This document shows, piece by piece, positions 31,243 to 40,910 of a stretch of 64,000 nucleotides of DNA. A program made the position numbers and the translations under genes. The stretch comes from Cerrena zonata (taxonomy: Eukaryota > Basidiomycota > Agaricomycetes > Polyporales > Cerrenaceae). The notes below the pieces were generated by a model that saw only the letters and a program-made list of their open reading frames with translations, made no database searches and had not been told where the DNA came from. The DNA lies in NCBI GenBank assembly GCA_038087015.1, contig JASBNA010000033.1, positions 310,001-374,000 of the forward strand, given 5' to 3'. The number at the start of each line of letters is the position of its first letter. Within the stretch, counting starts at the first letter, position 1.

Positions 31243-32394
31243 ATGATGTTAAGAGTTAATTCGAAACCAATAATTAAAAAACTAGGAACTAGATCGATTT
31301 ATACACCAGTTTTAGAATCGGATGTTAATATTTTGAAGAATGGTAAAGTTAATACTGCTGTTGGAAGTGGAGGTCGTTCATCAAGATCAGGATATTCAGC
31401 AACGGTTTTCGGTGCATCTGGGTTCTTGGGACGTTATTTAGTTTCCAAATTAGCCAGACATGGTACTATTACTGTAGTTCCATATAGAGATGAATTGAAA
31501 AAAAGATTTTTAAAAGTTACTGGTGATTTAGGTGTTGTCAATTTCGTTGAATTTGATCCAAGAAATGTTGAATCTATTCAAGAATCAGTTGCTCATTCAG
31601 ATATTGTTTTCAATTGTATTGGTGCCGATTATCCAACTAAGAATTTTTCAATGGCTGATGTTAATATTGGTATTACTGAAAGAATTACCCAAGCAGTTAA
31701 AGAAGCTGGAAATCCAAGATATGTCTATGTTTCTTCTTATAATGCTAATCCAACCTCCGACTCTATCTTTTATGCTACTAAAGGTATTTCTGAACAAATC
31801 GTTCGTGATATATTACCAACTTCAACAATTGTTAGACCTGCTCCAATGTATGGTCGTGAAGATAATTTATTAAATTATTTAGGCCCAAAATTGAAAATGT
31901 GGACTCCAAACAGAAATGCTAAAGAAATTTATCCTGCTCATGTTCTTGATGTTGCAAGAGGTTTAGAAAAAATTGGTTTTGATGATTCAACTATTGGTCA
32001 AACTTTTGAATTATATGGTCCTGAAAAACTTTCATTTTTAGAAATTAGACAAATGATTCATGGTATTACTCAAGATTTTTCTCAAGCTGGTCCAATTAAT
32101 TATAACTTTGCTGATTATCAAATTCCTTTACCTTTAGCTAAATTGATGGCCGATTTAAAACAATTTGCTTACTGGAAATTAACTAATTCTGATCAAGTTC
32201 AAAGACATTTAATTAATCAATCAATTGATCCAAATGCTAAAACTTTTGCCGATTTAGGTCTCACCGATTTAGATCAATTAGCTAATGTTCTTTTCACTTA
32301 TGTTAAACACTGGAGACATCCTTTAATTGCTCAAAAGGGGGCTCCTTCTGCTAAGGAAATTAAAAGATTACGTGAAATGCAACATTTCCTCTAA
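31243..32394 (+). CDS. Complex I 39/40-kDa subunit, NDUFA9 family
   Basis: 383 residues starting MMLRVNSKPIIKKLGTRSIY, an Arg/Lys-rich mitochondrial presequence. An atypical short-chain dehydrogenase Rossmann fold follows, with the nucleotide-binding loop TVFGASGFLGRY (about 54-65), VFNCIGADYPTKNF and VYVSSYNANP in place of a standard catalytic Tyr-Lys pair. NDUFA9-type subunits bind NADPH structurally and stabilise the peripheral arm of NADH:ubiquinone oxidoreductase. Saccharomyces cerevisiae lacks complex I, so this gene separates the organism from that lineage and agrees with a CTG-clade yeast. The frame is intact. Confidence 0.9.
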   Translation: MMLRVNSKPIIKKLGTRSIYTPVLESDVNILKNGKVNTAVGSGGRSSRSGYSATVFGASGFLGRYLVSKLARHGTITVVPYRDELKKRFLKVTGDLGVVNFVEFDPRNVESIQESVAHSDIVFNCIGADYPTKNFSMADVNIGITERITQAVKEAGNPRYVYVSSYNANPTSDSIFYATKGISEQIVRDILPTSTIVRPAPMYGREDNLLNYLGPKLKMWTPNRNAKEIYPAHVLDVARGLEKIGFDDSTIGQTFELYGPEKLSFLEIRQMIHGITQDFSQAGPINYNFADYQIPLPLAKLMADLKQFAYWKLTNSDQVQRHLINQSIDPNAKTFADLGLTDLDQLANVLFTYVKHWRHPLIAQKGAPSAKEIKRLREMQHFL

Positions 32395-32751
32395 TCTCAT
32401 CCTTAATACTACCTAGTAGTAACTCAAGCATTGCATAAAAAAAAATATAAAAAAACAAACTTACTAGTTCATCAGTATGACATTATTTATTATTTCTTCC
32501 TTTATCTTTTTTATTATTTTTTTTTTTTTTGTTTAATATCATTTATCCTTCATTTTCTTCCTTTAACTCAGTTCTCCCTGTATAATTTTATAGTATATAT
32601 ACATTTATTCAATTGTATTTCCACATTGTATTTTCGTATCTTGACACGGACTTCTCCGTGTGCACTGAGGTTTATCTTTTTTTTTCAACCCCATATAAAA
32701 ACCTCAGTTATTCTTCTTTTTGCAATCTTTTTAATAAGAAATCAACTAGCC
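32395..32751. other. Intergenic, complex I gene / OHCU decarboxylase
   Basis: 357 bp, T-rich. It contains the 3' flank of the complex I gene and the promoter of the next. An open frame runs through it into the decarboxylase, but its upstream part is a T-run artefact. Confidence 0.5.
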
Positions 32752-33315
32752 ATGGTGTATGTTTTACCTCCAATAAATCAGCTCCTGCAGTTGGTCCAAC
32801 CCGAACAGGTTGAAGTATTGAATCATTTGTTCGAGCCGTGCTCCACATTATCTGCATTCATTATAAAAAACGTCTTGCCAGATCAAAACTTTCAATCGTA
32901 TAAAGACTTCATAGAGACAGTGAGATCAAGGCTTCTCTCATTTCTCCATTCGGAAGAGAGTAAAGCCAATGATATAAGTCCAGATATTTCTAAAATCATT
33001 GCAGCTCATCCAAGATTGGGCCCTGCTAAAAAAACTGGAACAGAATTGTCAAGCCATTCATCAAGCGAACAAAAATCCTTACAGGGATCTGAGGAGGAAT
33101 CTGCAAAGCTTTTGCAGTTGAATGAAGAGTACGAGGCGTCGTTTCCTGGCTTGAGATATGTGGTTTTTGTCAATGGAAGATCAAGAGAGCTGATTATGAG
33201 CAATATGAAACAAAGAATTCAACGGGGAGATATAACTTTGGAACGAAAAGAAGCTTTCAATGCCATGTGTGACATTGCCTGGGATAGAGCAAAGAAATTG
33301 GGTGCTAAGCTTTGA
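32752..33315 (+). CDS. OHCU decarboxylase-like protein (uric acid degradation)
   Basis: 187 residues from the ATG at 32752. I place it in the 2-oxo-4-hydroxy-4-carboxy-5-ureidoimidazoline decarboxylase family from AAHPRLGP (residues 83-90), an EEYEASFPGLRYVVFVNGRSR segment and the C-terminal MCDIAWDRAKKLGAKL. These helical enzymes finish conversion of urate to S-allantoin after urate oxidase and HIU hydrolase. The catalytic His and the HPRLG signature are present, the usual Glu is offered by EEYEASFPG, and the Arg in NGRSR is present. No other purine-degradation gene is nearby. I did not see a clear peroxisomal targeting signal: it ends GAKL, a non-canonical tripeptide AKL that does fit PTS1-type signals, so peroxisomal import is plausible. 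Confidence 0.82.
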   Translation: MVYVLPPINQLLQLVQPEQVEVLNHLFEPCSTLSAFIIKNVLPDQNFQSYKDFIETVRSRLLSFLHSEESKANDISPDISKIIAAHPRLGPAKKTGTELSSHSSSEQKSLQGSEEESAKLLQLNEEYEASFPGLRYVVFVNGRSRELIMSNMKQRIQRGDITLERKEAFNAMCDIAWDRAKKLGAKL

Positions 33316-33922
33316 CCTCGAAGATTTATAGATATTAATATAACTTTTAAGTACATTTTCATCGACTGTAAGCATTAATTTCAAATTTTGGCGAAATTTT
33401 GTATAAATCTGGCAATACTAGCAGAAACCTGGCAATTGCCATTTCCAAATAACCAAATAGTATAATGACCTTGAGCTACACCTACATAATACTCTCTGAT
33501 ACTTAATGGACATCAATTGGCATCAATTGATCACTACAAGAAATCGAGTACTCCTACTGATAAACCTCAGCATGCAAATCGAAAGGTATTCCCCACTGCA
33601 ATTGGAACCCTATCGGTGCAGTCACCATCACGGCCACAAACCAACACAGTCACCAATACACCGACACAAGCCAACGTGTTGTCAGTACATAGTTTTTGCA
33701 ATCAAAGCTTATCATTCAAAAGCTTTGGCTTCAGACAAAATTTAGCGGGTAACTCCTTTTTTGTCACGTTGGCCACGACCTTTTCCTCAAAATTAGTTAG
33801 CAGTAAGTGAGCACTCACCTTCACTTTAATCATTAATAAAAATTATCTTTGATAAAAGAAGATACTTTATAAGTTGAATAAGTAATCATCAGATTTCCTC
33901 ATCAATTTAAAAAAGAAGGAAA
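33316..33922. promoter_or_regulatory. VMA1 upstream region
   Basis: 607 bp between the decarboxylase and the VMA1 start. Two overlapping short open frames around 33506-33810 have atypical composition and no recognisable domain, so they are left out. No clear factor site was seen. Confidence 0.45.
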
Positions 33923-36900
33923 ATGGTATGTTGGTTGATACTGGTGGATCAATGGATCTCTTTTGAATTGAACTTGATGAATTTTGATGAATTAATGGGA
34001 AATTGGAAATGGGATAACTTAATTATCAAAGAATTCAAAATTTCATTGATAGAATATTAATCAATTGAATCCAATTACTAACTTATTTATTTAGGCTGGT
34101 GCTTTAGAGAACGCCCGTAAAGAAATCAAGCGTCTTTCTTTAGATGCTGAAGAATCCCAATATGGTCAAATCTTTTCAGTTTCAGGTCCGGTTGTGGTCG
34201 CTGAAAATATGATTGGTAGTGCTATGTACGAGTTAGTTAAGGTTGGTCATGACACCTTGGTTGGTGAAATCATTCGTATTAATGGTGATAAGGCTACCAT
34301 TCAAGTTTATGAAGAAACCGCTGGGGTTACTGTTGGTGATCCAGTTTTAAGAACCGGTAAACCATTATCAGTTGAATTAGGTCCTGGTTTAATGGAAACT
34401 ATTTATGATGGTATTCAAAGACCTTTGAAATCCATTAAAGATTTATCCCAATCCATTTATATTCCAAGAGGTATCGATGCCCCTGCTTTATCAAGAGATG
34501 TTCATTATGATTTCACTCCAGGTAAATTAAAAGTTGGTGATCATATCACTGGTGGTGATATCTTTGGTTCTGTTTTTGAAAATTCTTTATTAGATGATCA
34601 TAAAATCTTACTACCCCCAAGGGCTAGAGGTACCATTACATCCATTGCTGATTCGGGTTCTTATAACGTTGAAGAACCTGTTTTAGAGCTTGAATTTGAT
34701 GGTAAAAAACAAAAATACTCCATGATGCATACTTGGCCAGTTAGAGTTCCAAGACCAGTTGCTGAAAAACTTGCTGCTGATTATCCTTTATTAACTGGTC
34801 AAAGAGTCTTGGACGCTTTATTCCCTTGTGTTCAAGGTGGTACCACTTGTATTCCTGGTGCTTTTGGTTGTGGTAAGACTGTTATTTCTCAATCTTTATC
34901 TAAATTCTCTAACTCTGATACCATTATCTATGTTGGTTGTTTCGCAAAGGGTACCAAGGTCTTGATGGCTGATGGTACCGATAAGGTCATTGAAAACATT
35001 ACTGTTGGTGAAAATGTTATGGGTAAAGATGGTAACGCTAGGGAAGTTGTTGCTCTTCCAAGAGGTACTGAAACTATGTACGAAGTTAAACAAGAAACCC
35101 AACATGAACATGAAGACCACGCTTCTGTTGGCTACACATGTAACGCTAAGCATATTTTAGTGTTGAAAACTAAACAGCACGTAAACATGACAGATGACAT
35201 CGTGAGAGGTAAGGCCCAAACTTCAGTAGTTTACTTTGCAATGGAAACTGTGATTACTGAAGATAAGCGTGAGTTTAAATTGGTAAAAGAAAAAACCCGT
35301 TCCTTTCAACACAGTACTTGGGGTGGCAAGGAAAACGCGCACGCAGAAGCTGAAAAGTTCATGTCTACAATTCCTCGTGATGACATTGACTGGACTCTTG
35401 AAGTTCGTGACTTAGAAAGACTTAACGTGCATGCACGTAAGGCAACTCAACAACTCATTTCCCCTGTGTTACATGAAAATGATAATTTTGCTGAAAACAT
35501 GAAGGCCATCGGTGCAGACGCTTCTGTCCGTGACCAGCTTTCTTATTTGCTCGGTCTTTGGGTCGGTGATGATTATTCTGACCGTTCTAGCTTTTCAATT
35601 GATCCTGCTGATGTGGACCTTATTGAACGTATTAGTCAATATGCATCCGATTTAGATTTAGTAAGCGATGGTGCACGTAATGAGGTTGAAGAAGCCAATG
35701 TTGAAGATCCTGAATTTGCAGACCAAGAAGCTTCCGCCTCTTCTGATGACGAAGAAGTTACTCTCGTTGGTGAAGACATCTCGCAAGAGAAAACCTACAA
35801 AGGTGATATTACTGTAAATGTTCGCGCTCCAGTTCAGAACTTAAACACTGGAAATGTTCTTTGGGAAGCAGTAAAGACCTTTGGTGTTAAGGGTGAAAAG
35901 TGTAAAGTTGTGCCATACTCTTTAGCCTCAGCTCCTTTCACTGTTCGTGAAAATTTCCTTGCCGGTATTATTGACTCCAATGGCCATGTCAAGCGTGATG
36001 ATGTTTCTGCTACCGTAAAAACTATTCATCCAGAAGTTAGCGATGGGTTGACCAGACTTGCTCGTTCTCTTGGTATCCGTGTATCAGTGAATAAAGAGAT
36101 AGCTTCGGTAGGTGAAGAAAGCTACGCAGTTTATATGTCTGGTGGTGATGTTTTGAAATCTGTGCTCAGCAAATGTTCTCTTGACCGCAAAAGATTTGAA
36201 GCTCCCGCCACTTTTACTCGCTCCGCCCAAGCTTTCAACTTTACTGTCAAAGAACTTCCAAGAGCTGACTATTTTGGTATCTCTCTTCCAAGTAACTCTG
36301 ACCATCAATTCTTGTTATCTAACTTGGCTCTTGTCCATAATTGTGGTGAAAGAGGTAATGAAATGGCAGAAGTTTTAATGGAATTCCCAGAATTACATAC
36401 TGAAATTTCTGGTAGAAAAGAACCAATTATGAAACGTACTACTTTAGTTGCCAACACCTCTAATATGCCTGTCGCTGCTAGAGAAGCCTCAATTTATACT
36501 GGTATTACTATTGCTGAATATTTCAGAGATCAAGGTAAGAATGTTTCTATGATTGCTGATTCATCTTCTCGTTGGGCCGAAGCTTTAAGAGAACTTTCTG
36601 GTAGATTGGGTGAAATGCCTGCTGATCAAGGTTTCCCAGCATACTTGGGTGCCAAATTGGCTTCTTTCTATGAACGTGCCGGTAAAGCTGTTGCTTTAGG
36701 TTCTCCAGACAGACTTGGTTCGGTTTCTATTGTTGCTGCTGTTTCTCCAGCTGGTGGTGATTTCTCAGATCCTGTTACTACCTCCACCTTAGGTATTACT
36801 CAAGTTTTCTGGGGTTTGGATAAAAAATTGGCCCAAAGAAAGCATTTCCCATCTATTAACACTAGTGTTTCTTATTCGAAATATACTAATGTTTTAGATA

Positions 36901-37346
36901 AGTATTACGATGCCAACTACCCAGAATTCCCAGCTTTAAGAACTAAGATTAGAGAAATTTTATCTAATGCTGAAGAATTAGAACAAGTTGTTCAATTAGT
37001 TGGTAAATCAGCCTTGTCTGACGCCGATAAGATTACTTTAGATGTTGCAAACTTGATTAAAGAAGATTTCTTACAACAAAATGGTTACTCTACCTACGAT
37101 CAATTCTGTCCAATTTGGAAAACCTTTGATATGATGAGATCTTTCATCTCTTATTATGATGAAGCTCAAAAAGCCGTTGCCAATGGTGCTCAATGGTCTA
37201 AGTTATCTGAAGCTACCTCTGATGTTAAGCATTCCGTTTCATCAAGTAAATTTTTCGAGCCATCAAGAGGTGAAGATGAAGCTAAGAAAGAATTTGGTGA
37301 TTTATTGACCAGCATTTCTGAAAGATTTGCCGAAGCTTCTGAGTAA
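33923..37346 (+). CDS. VMA1: V-ATPase catalytic subunit A (Vma1) with an in-frame intein
   Basis: Exon 1 is only the ATG (33923-33925); exon 2 is 34095-37346. The precursor is 1084 residues. Removing the 468-residue intein leaves 616, close to Saccharomyces Vma1 (617). Extein motifs are VSGPVVVAENM near the N-terminus, the Walker A loop GAFGCGKTVISQ just before the insertion, and SMIADSSSRWAEALRE and GGDFSDPV after it. Vma1 is the ATP-hydrolysing subunit of the V1 sector, acidifying the vacuole. The intein lies in YVG|C...HN|CGERGNE, the same site as the Saccharomyces VMA1 intein. The C. albicans gene is often called TFP1. Extein codons are strongly biased (Arg 22 of 28 AGA/AGG), as for an abundant protein. 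The frame is intact across extein and intein. Confidence 0.97.
33926..34094 (+). other. VMA1 intron, directly after the start codon
   Basis: 169 bp with donor GTATGT, branch point TACTAAC at 34076-34082 and acceptor TTTAG. It separates ATG from GCT GGT GCT (Ala-Gly-Ala), so exon 1 is three coding bases. The open frame seen from 34194 starts inside exon 2 and would lack the true N-terminus. Confidence 0.95.
34938..36341 (+). mobile_element. VMA1 intein with degenerate homing endonuclease
   Basis: 468 residues. The splicing part looks active: Cys1 (CFAKGT), block B TCNAKH, block F DHQFLL, and C-terminal His-Asn followed by extein Cys. The endonuclease is a LAGLIDADG type with two motifs. Block C LLGLWVGDD keeps its acidic residue (Asp211), but block E reads LAGIIDSNG, where position 8, the second catalytic Asp of PI-SceI (Asp326), is Asn348. 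Loss of either Asp abolishes cleavage in PI-SceI, so this endonuclease is predicted dead. A Glu/Asp-rich insertion (about 251-280) lies between the motifs. Arg codons are CGN in 16 of 23, opposite to the exteins, and no CTG codon is used. The element therefore looks foreign and no longer mobile, kept because precise loss from VMA1 is hard. Confidence 0.93.
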
Positions 37347-37629
37347 GCAAATTAGAACACTGTCTTGTTTTTCTTATTTACTTCGTTTGTCACTATTCAA
37401 GTTGCCTTTTATATTAGTTTCAAGTTTCCCTTTTGACCTTTTTGTTTAATTCTTTTCCACTTTATACAATTGCTTTTGAAGTCATCATTTCAAGAGTTTT
37501 GAGAAATGATTATATTTCATTTTTTTTTTTCATTTGTTAATTTAAATCATTTTTGACATTTACATTTGATCGTTTGTTTAAAAAATTATCTTCATCAAAA
37601 TTAAATATACAGTATTTTATAAAAAAAAA

Positions 37630-38838
37630 TCAGTAGATTCGATTGCAAAATGTATCAATGGAATTGAAAAAATTTTTCATTCCGTTAACACATCCAGCTA
37701 ATACATGATCAAAATCATCCATTATATCTCTAACATCGCCATCAATTGAAGTCAAAATATCATTTTCATCCCTTAAGCCATTGTGATAACTACCGTTTTC
37801 ATCGTTTTCTCGTTTTTCAAAATTAAGGCTCATTTCATTAAAAGAAACCGCCAATGGAGTATAAGCTGGCTCATTGACTCTCAGAGGTTCATCATTTATT
37901 ATATCGGTGGGAGGAGAAACAAAGACAGCCAAAGAGTTAGGGGACGGTCTTTCAATTTGAGGAGAAGGTATTATTGAATTTGAACTATTTGGTTTTAAAA
38001 TATGCTGATGTAAAAGCTTTGTAAAATCTGGCGAATCTTTATTATTTTGATTTTTCTGTAGAAAGTCGTCAGCAGAGAAAAACACAGTTGTATTTGAATC
38101 GTCTGTGTGTCCGGTTGCTCTTACGGTTTCTGAAACGTCTTCTCGGTTCCTAGGAAGTATCCAGTTAGTAAGTCCACCAAGAAAGCCGTATTGTTTTGAA
38201 GATATTGGATGAAAATTTTTCGACTGGAAGGGATGCTTGCCTTCCATGGTTGCATCGACATTGTATTGGGAATCACTTGGTCTCCATCGGATCATTCTTT
38301 CGTTCAAGTAGCCATGGAAACTATCTACTGGAGTTGGGAATATACTATTTTGATCATTAATGAGGGATTGTCTAATTGAGGATCGGCCCTGATGTAAAAG
38401 GGAGGTTGCATCAAACGGCGGTTCATGGGGGGACTTCACCCCCGTCAAGTCTTCTATGAACGGAACAGGGCTAACATGGTCAATATCACTCGAGGTGATA
38501 TCAGATACGGACTCGATGATGAATCCCGAAGAAGAGGCTGTTGCGTTCACATTTGCAGGATCTGTATTTGATACGAAAAACTCTAAATTCAAAGGCCTTA
38601 CCGCTCCCCCTGGTTTGATTTCACTAGTAGACTGGGAGCGAACGACAACATTCCTATGACTTTTGGGAAGGGTTAGCGACTTGGCCATTTTGCAACTAGC
38701 CACATTCAATGGAGGGGTGATTGAAATTGAGTTTTCCGAAACCGACTCGCCATCTTCCAACACTGGGCTTTCTTGAATGAGTCCACGAGTTGCACCAACA
38801 TCACTACTCCCCAAGAGAGGAACCAATCCTGATTGCAT
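37630..38838 (-). CDS. Unrecognised protein, 402 residues
   Basis: I do not recognise this gene. The frame is intact from the ATG at 38838 and codon use resembles neighbours. The first 260 residues are Ser/Pro/Thr-rich with many SP/TP dipeptides and look disordered. A possibly folded motif occurs around RWRPSDSQYNVDA and YGFLGGLTNWILP (about 190-235). The C-terminal 60 residues look more ordered: an acidic helix DGDVRDIMDDFDHVLAGC followed by VNGMKNFFNSIDTFCNRIY. No signal peptide or membrane span is seen. It converges on VMA1 with a 283-bp spacer. A Rap1-like site lies 85 bp upstream. It may be a lineage-specific phosphoprotein; function unknown. Confidence 0.7.
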   Translation of the reverse strand: MQSGLVPLLGSSDVGATRGLIQESPVLEDGESVSENSISITPPLNVASCKMAKSLTLPKSHRNVVVRSQSTSEIKPGGAVRPLNLEFFVSNTDPANVNATASSSGFIIESVSDITSSDIDHVSPVPFIEDLTGVKSPHEPPFDATSLLHQGRSSIRQSLINDQNSIFPTPVDSFHGYLNERMIRWRPSDSQYNVDATMEGKHPFQSKNFHPISSKQYGFLGGLTNWILPRNREDVSETVRATGHTDDSNTTVFFSADDFLQKNQNNKDSPDFTKLLHQHILKPNSSNSIIPSPQIERPSPNSLAVFVSPPTDIINDEPLRVNEPAYTPLAVSFNEMSLNFEKRENDENGSYHNGLRDENDILTSIDGDVRDIMDDFDHVLAGCVNGMKNFFNSIDTFCNRIY

Positions 38839-39887
38839 TCTTGGAAACTAATAGTATATGGCCATGATTTCTCTTTGCATTACCCATTTGTGTTTGCAAC
38901 CATTTTGCTCGTGACCAAAATACACCCGTGCACCAACCGAAAATTTCCAGAGATGATCATCCAATTTTGCAAAGAAAGCTTGAAAAAACTACATTACTGA
39001 AATTTTTATAAAACCATAAATGGCCAAATTTTTATTGAAATATATATACGGACGAATCATTAAAGTTTGATTAAAATTTATAAAGCTTTATGGGCAAGAT
39101 AAACCTAAGAAACAGAAATGAAACGGTTAATAAGAACAAGAATAATAAACCTAAAAAAACAACAAAAACCGAGCCAAAACCCAATCTTCAAAATGAAGCT
39201 TCAATTAATAAAAACAAAAGTAATGTCAATTGGAACACTGTCCACAAGCAGAACCACATCAGAGACGGAAGTAAGCAAGATAAACAGCTTCCCAAAGACC
39301 ACTGTTTGAATTTTTCAATCAAAATTTGAAAATCAGTTTCAGCCAGTCTTCATCATAATTCACTGTCCGATTACTTGGATCTTGCTCTCACCTTCCGTCT
39401 CTTTCTCTTAAGTCTTCTAACTCTCTTTTTTCTCCACTTATCTCTCATATTGAATGATATATGTGTTTATGTAGAAAAGGAAAGGAAAAGAAAGAAAGAA
39501 AGAAGGAAAAACTAATATAAATTTATAATACTTGTTGAGGGGTCAGAGCAAAAGCGCACTCGACGAACAAAAATTTTCTCAACCTTTTTTTTTTTTTCAG
39601 TGTGTGTGTGCGGACAATCCTGTGTGCAGGCAAAAGCACTAACTAACCGTTGGGTATTAAAGACAGGGGGGATGTACGGGTGTGTGTTTTTATTATGCGC
39701 GCGGGTGCTGGGTTGGGCTCTTCGCAGTCCGGGACGACGGTTGTGACTGCTTGTATCACGTGCGCGGAGCGAGGGCTAGAGGGAAAAAAGCAGTGATTTA
39801 ACACAGAGAATACAAAAAGCCATTGGCTGCTAATTTACATTGACCGGTGGTTAATAAATATGTTTATTTTGAATATATACAAGAGCA
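38839..39887. promoter_or_regulatory. 1.05-kb intergenic region with Rap1-like and CACGTG sites
   Basis: Both flanking genes read leftward, so this is the upstream region of the unknown gene plus the 3' flank of the Mrx19-type gene. ACACCCGTGCACC lies at 38922-38934, a reverse-strand ACACCCGTACATC at 39671-39683, and CACGTG at 39757-39762. The last 250 bp are unusually GC-rich (for example GCGCGCGGG). A 79-codon frame at 39090 is Lys/Asn-rich and unsupported. Confidence 0.5.
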
Positions 39888-40910
39888 TCACTCGACGATG
39901 TCGTTTACTTTCAAGTTTTGGTTAATACGTTTTGATTCTTGATTCATTGCTTTTATCAACTCTGATTTCAAGTGATGAAGATGGAAATGGTTGACCAAAC
40001 CTTCAATGATATCTTCGGTGACGAGAACTTTTTCTTCATCGAAATTCTTTGACACTTCGCTTTGGTCGAGTAACTCATTGGCAAAGTTATCGAGACGATA
40101 GATGGCGTCGATTTTGCCCTGGGGCTTGAATAGAAGATGCTGATCATCTTGTAGAAGATAATCCAAGTGTTTTGCGCCCATCAACAGTTTGACGTTACAG
40201 TAGAACCTATAAGCCAAGTATAAGCCAGGGACGTTAGGAACCAACGGGATGATTGCCAAAGGTAAACTAATAGGTACCCCAATACCACATAATATAGCGT
40301 ATTTCATATGTTTTGCATATGAATCATCTTTGAACAGTTTCAATTGGTCGATGATTGAATTTGAGTGCTGGAAAGTCGGATGGTATAGAGGAATCGGTTT
40401 TAATTGGTTCTGAGGAATCTTTAAATGATCAATTTGCGATTGCACCATGGTATTAACTTTTTCATTATTCGAAAGAACCTCTTTATTAATTTCTCTAATC
40501 ATAGAGTTTTGGGATGGGAACGAGGTTAAACAGCTTTCATCGTAAGGAACAGTGTTCAATAGCGAATAGACCAATTTAGTAATCTTCTTATTAATTTCAA
40601 GGTCGGACAGTTTTAATTTGTTCCATGCTTTCAGGGCCAATCCCGTAATCTTAGTTTCCACCTTAGTCAAGATTGGGTACGTTGATAACTGTGATTGGGC
40701 CAATAACGAAGGTTCGTGATTACAATAGATATACGATTTATGGGTAGTTATTGGAAATGAAACAACGTATATCGAATTTGGATTGAATGTTGAATCAGAA
40801 GTTGGTTTCAAACCAGTGGATTGCCATCGGATACCAGAAACTCTAGAAACTATACCACACGAGGCTATATCATACTTGACAGCAGGTCTAACCAACCGGA
40901 GCATAACCAT
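39888..40910 (-). CDS. Mitochondrial K+/H+ exchange-related protein (Mit_KHE1 family, Mrx19 type)
   Basis: 340 residues. The N-terminus (MVMLRLVRPAVKYDIAS... RWQSTG) is Arg-rich without acids in the first 14 residues, a mitochondrial presequence. Characteristic segments are SFPITTHKSYIYCNH (about 50-64), a Lys-rich helix KAWNKLKLSDLEINKKI, and one or two membrane spans near 215-245 (AILCGIGVPISLPLAIIPLVPNVPGLYLAYRFY). I assign it to the fungal family that includes Saccharomyces YDL183C (Mrx19), inner-membrane proteins that restore mitochondrial K+/H+ exchange in mutants lacking Mdm38-type activity. The window thus has two members of this physiological module 35 kb apart, most likely by chance. 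The frame is intact. Confidence 0.75.
   Translation of the reverse strand: MVMLRLVRPAVKYDIASCGIVSRVSGIRWQSTGLKPTSDSTFNPNSIYVVSFPITTHKSYIYCNHEPSLLAQSQLSTYPILTKVETKITGLALKAWNKLKLSDLEINKKITKLVYSLLNTVPYDESCLTSFPSQNSMIREINKEVLSNNEKVNTMVQSQIDHLKIPQNQLKPIPLYHPTFQHSNSIIDQLKLFKDDSYAKHMKYAILCGIGVPISLPLAIIPLVPNVPGLYLAYRFYCNVKLLMGAKHLDYLLQDDQHLLFKPQGKIDAIYRLDNFANELLDQSEVSKNFDEEKVLVTEDIIEGLVNHFHLHHLKSELIKAMNQESKRINQNLKVNDIVE

Noticed and set aside
33506..33810. Overlapping 79- and 97-codon frames upstream of VMA1
   Set aside because: Two frames overlap in different registers with no recognisable domain or biased codon use.
34896..35153. Reverse-strand frames within VMA1 and other long genes
   Set aside because: Shadows of strongly biased coding sequence on the other strand.
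39090..39329. 79-codon Lys/Asn-rich frame
   Set aside because: Low complexity, no domain, in a promoter region; typical of AT-rich chance frames.
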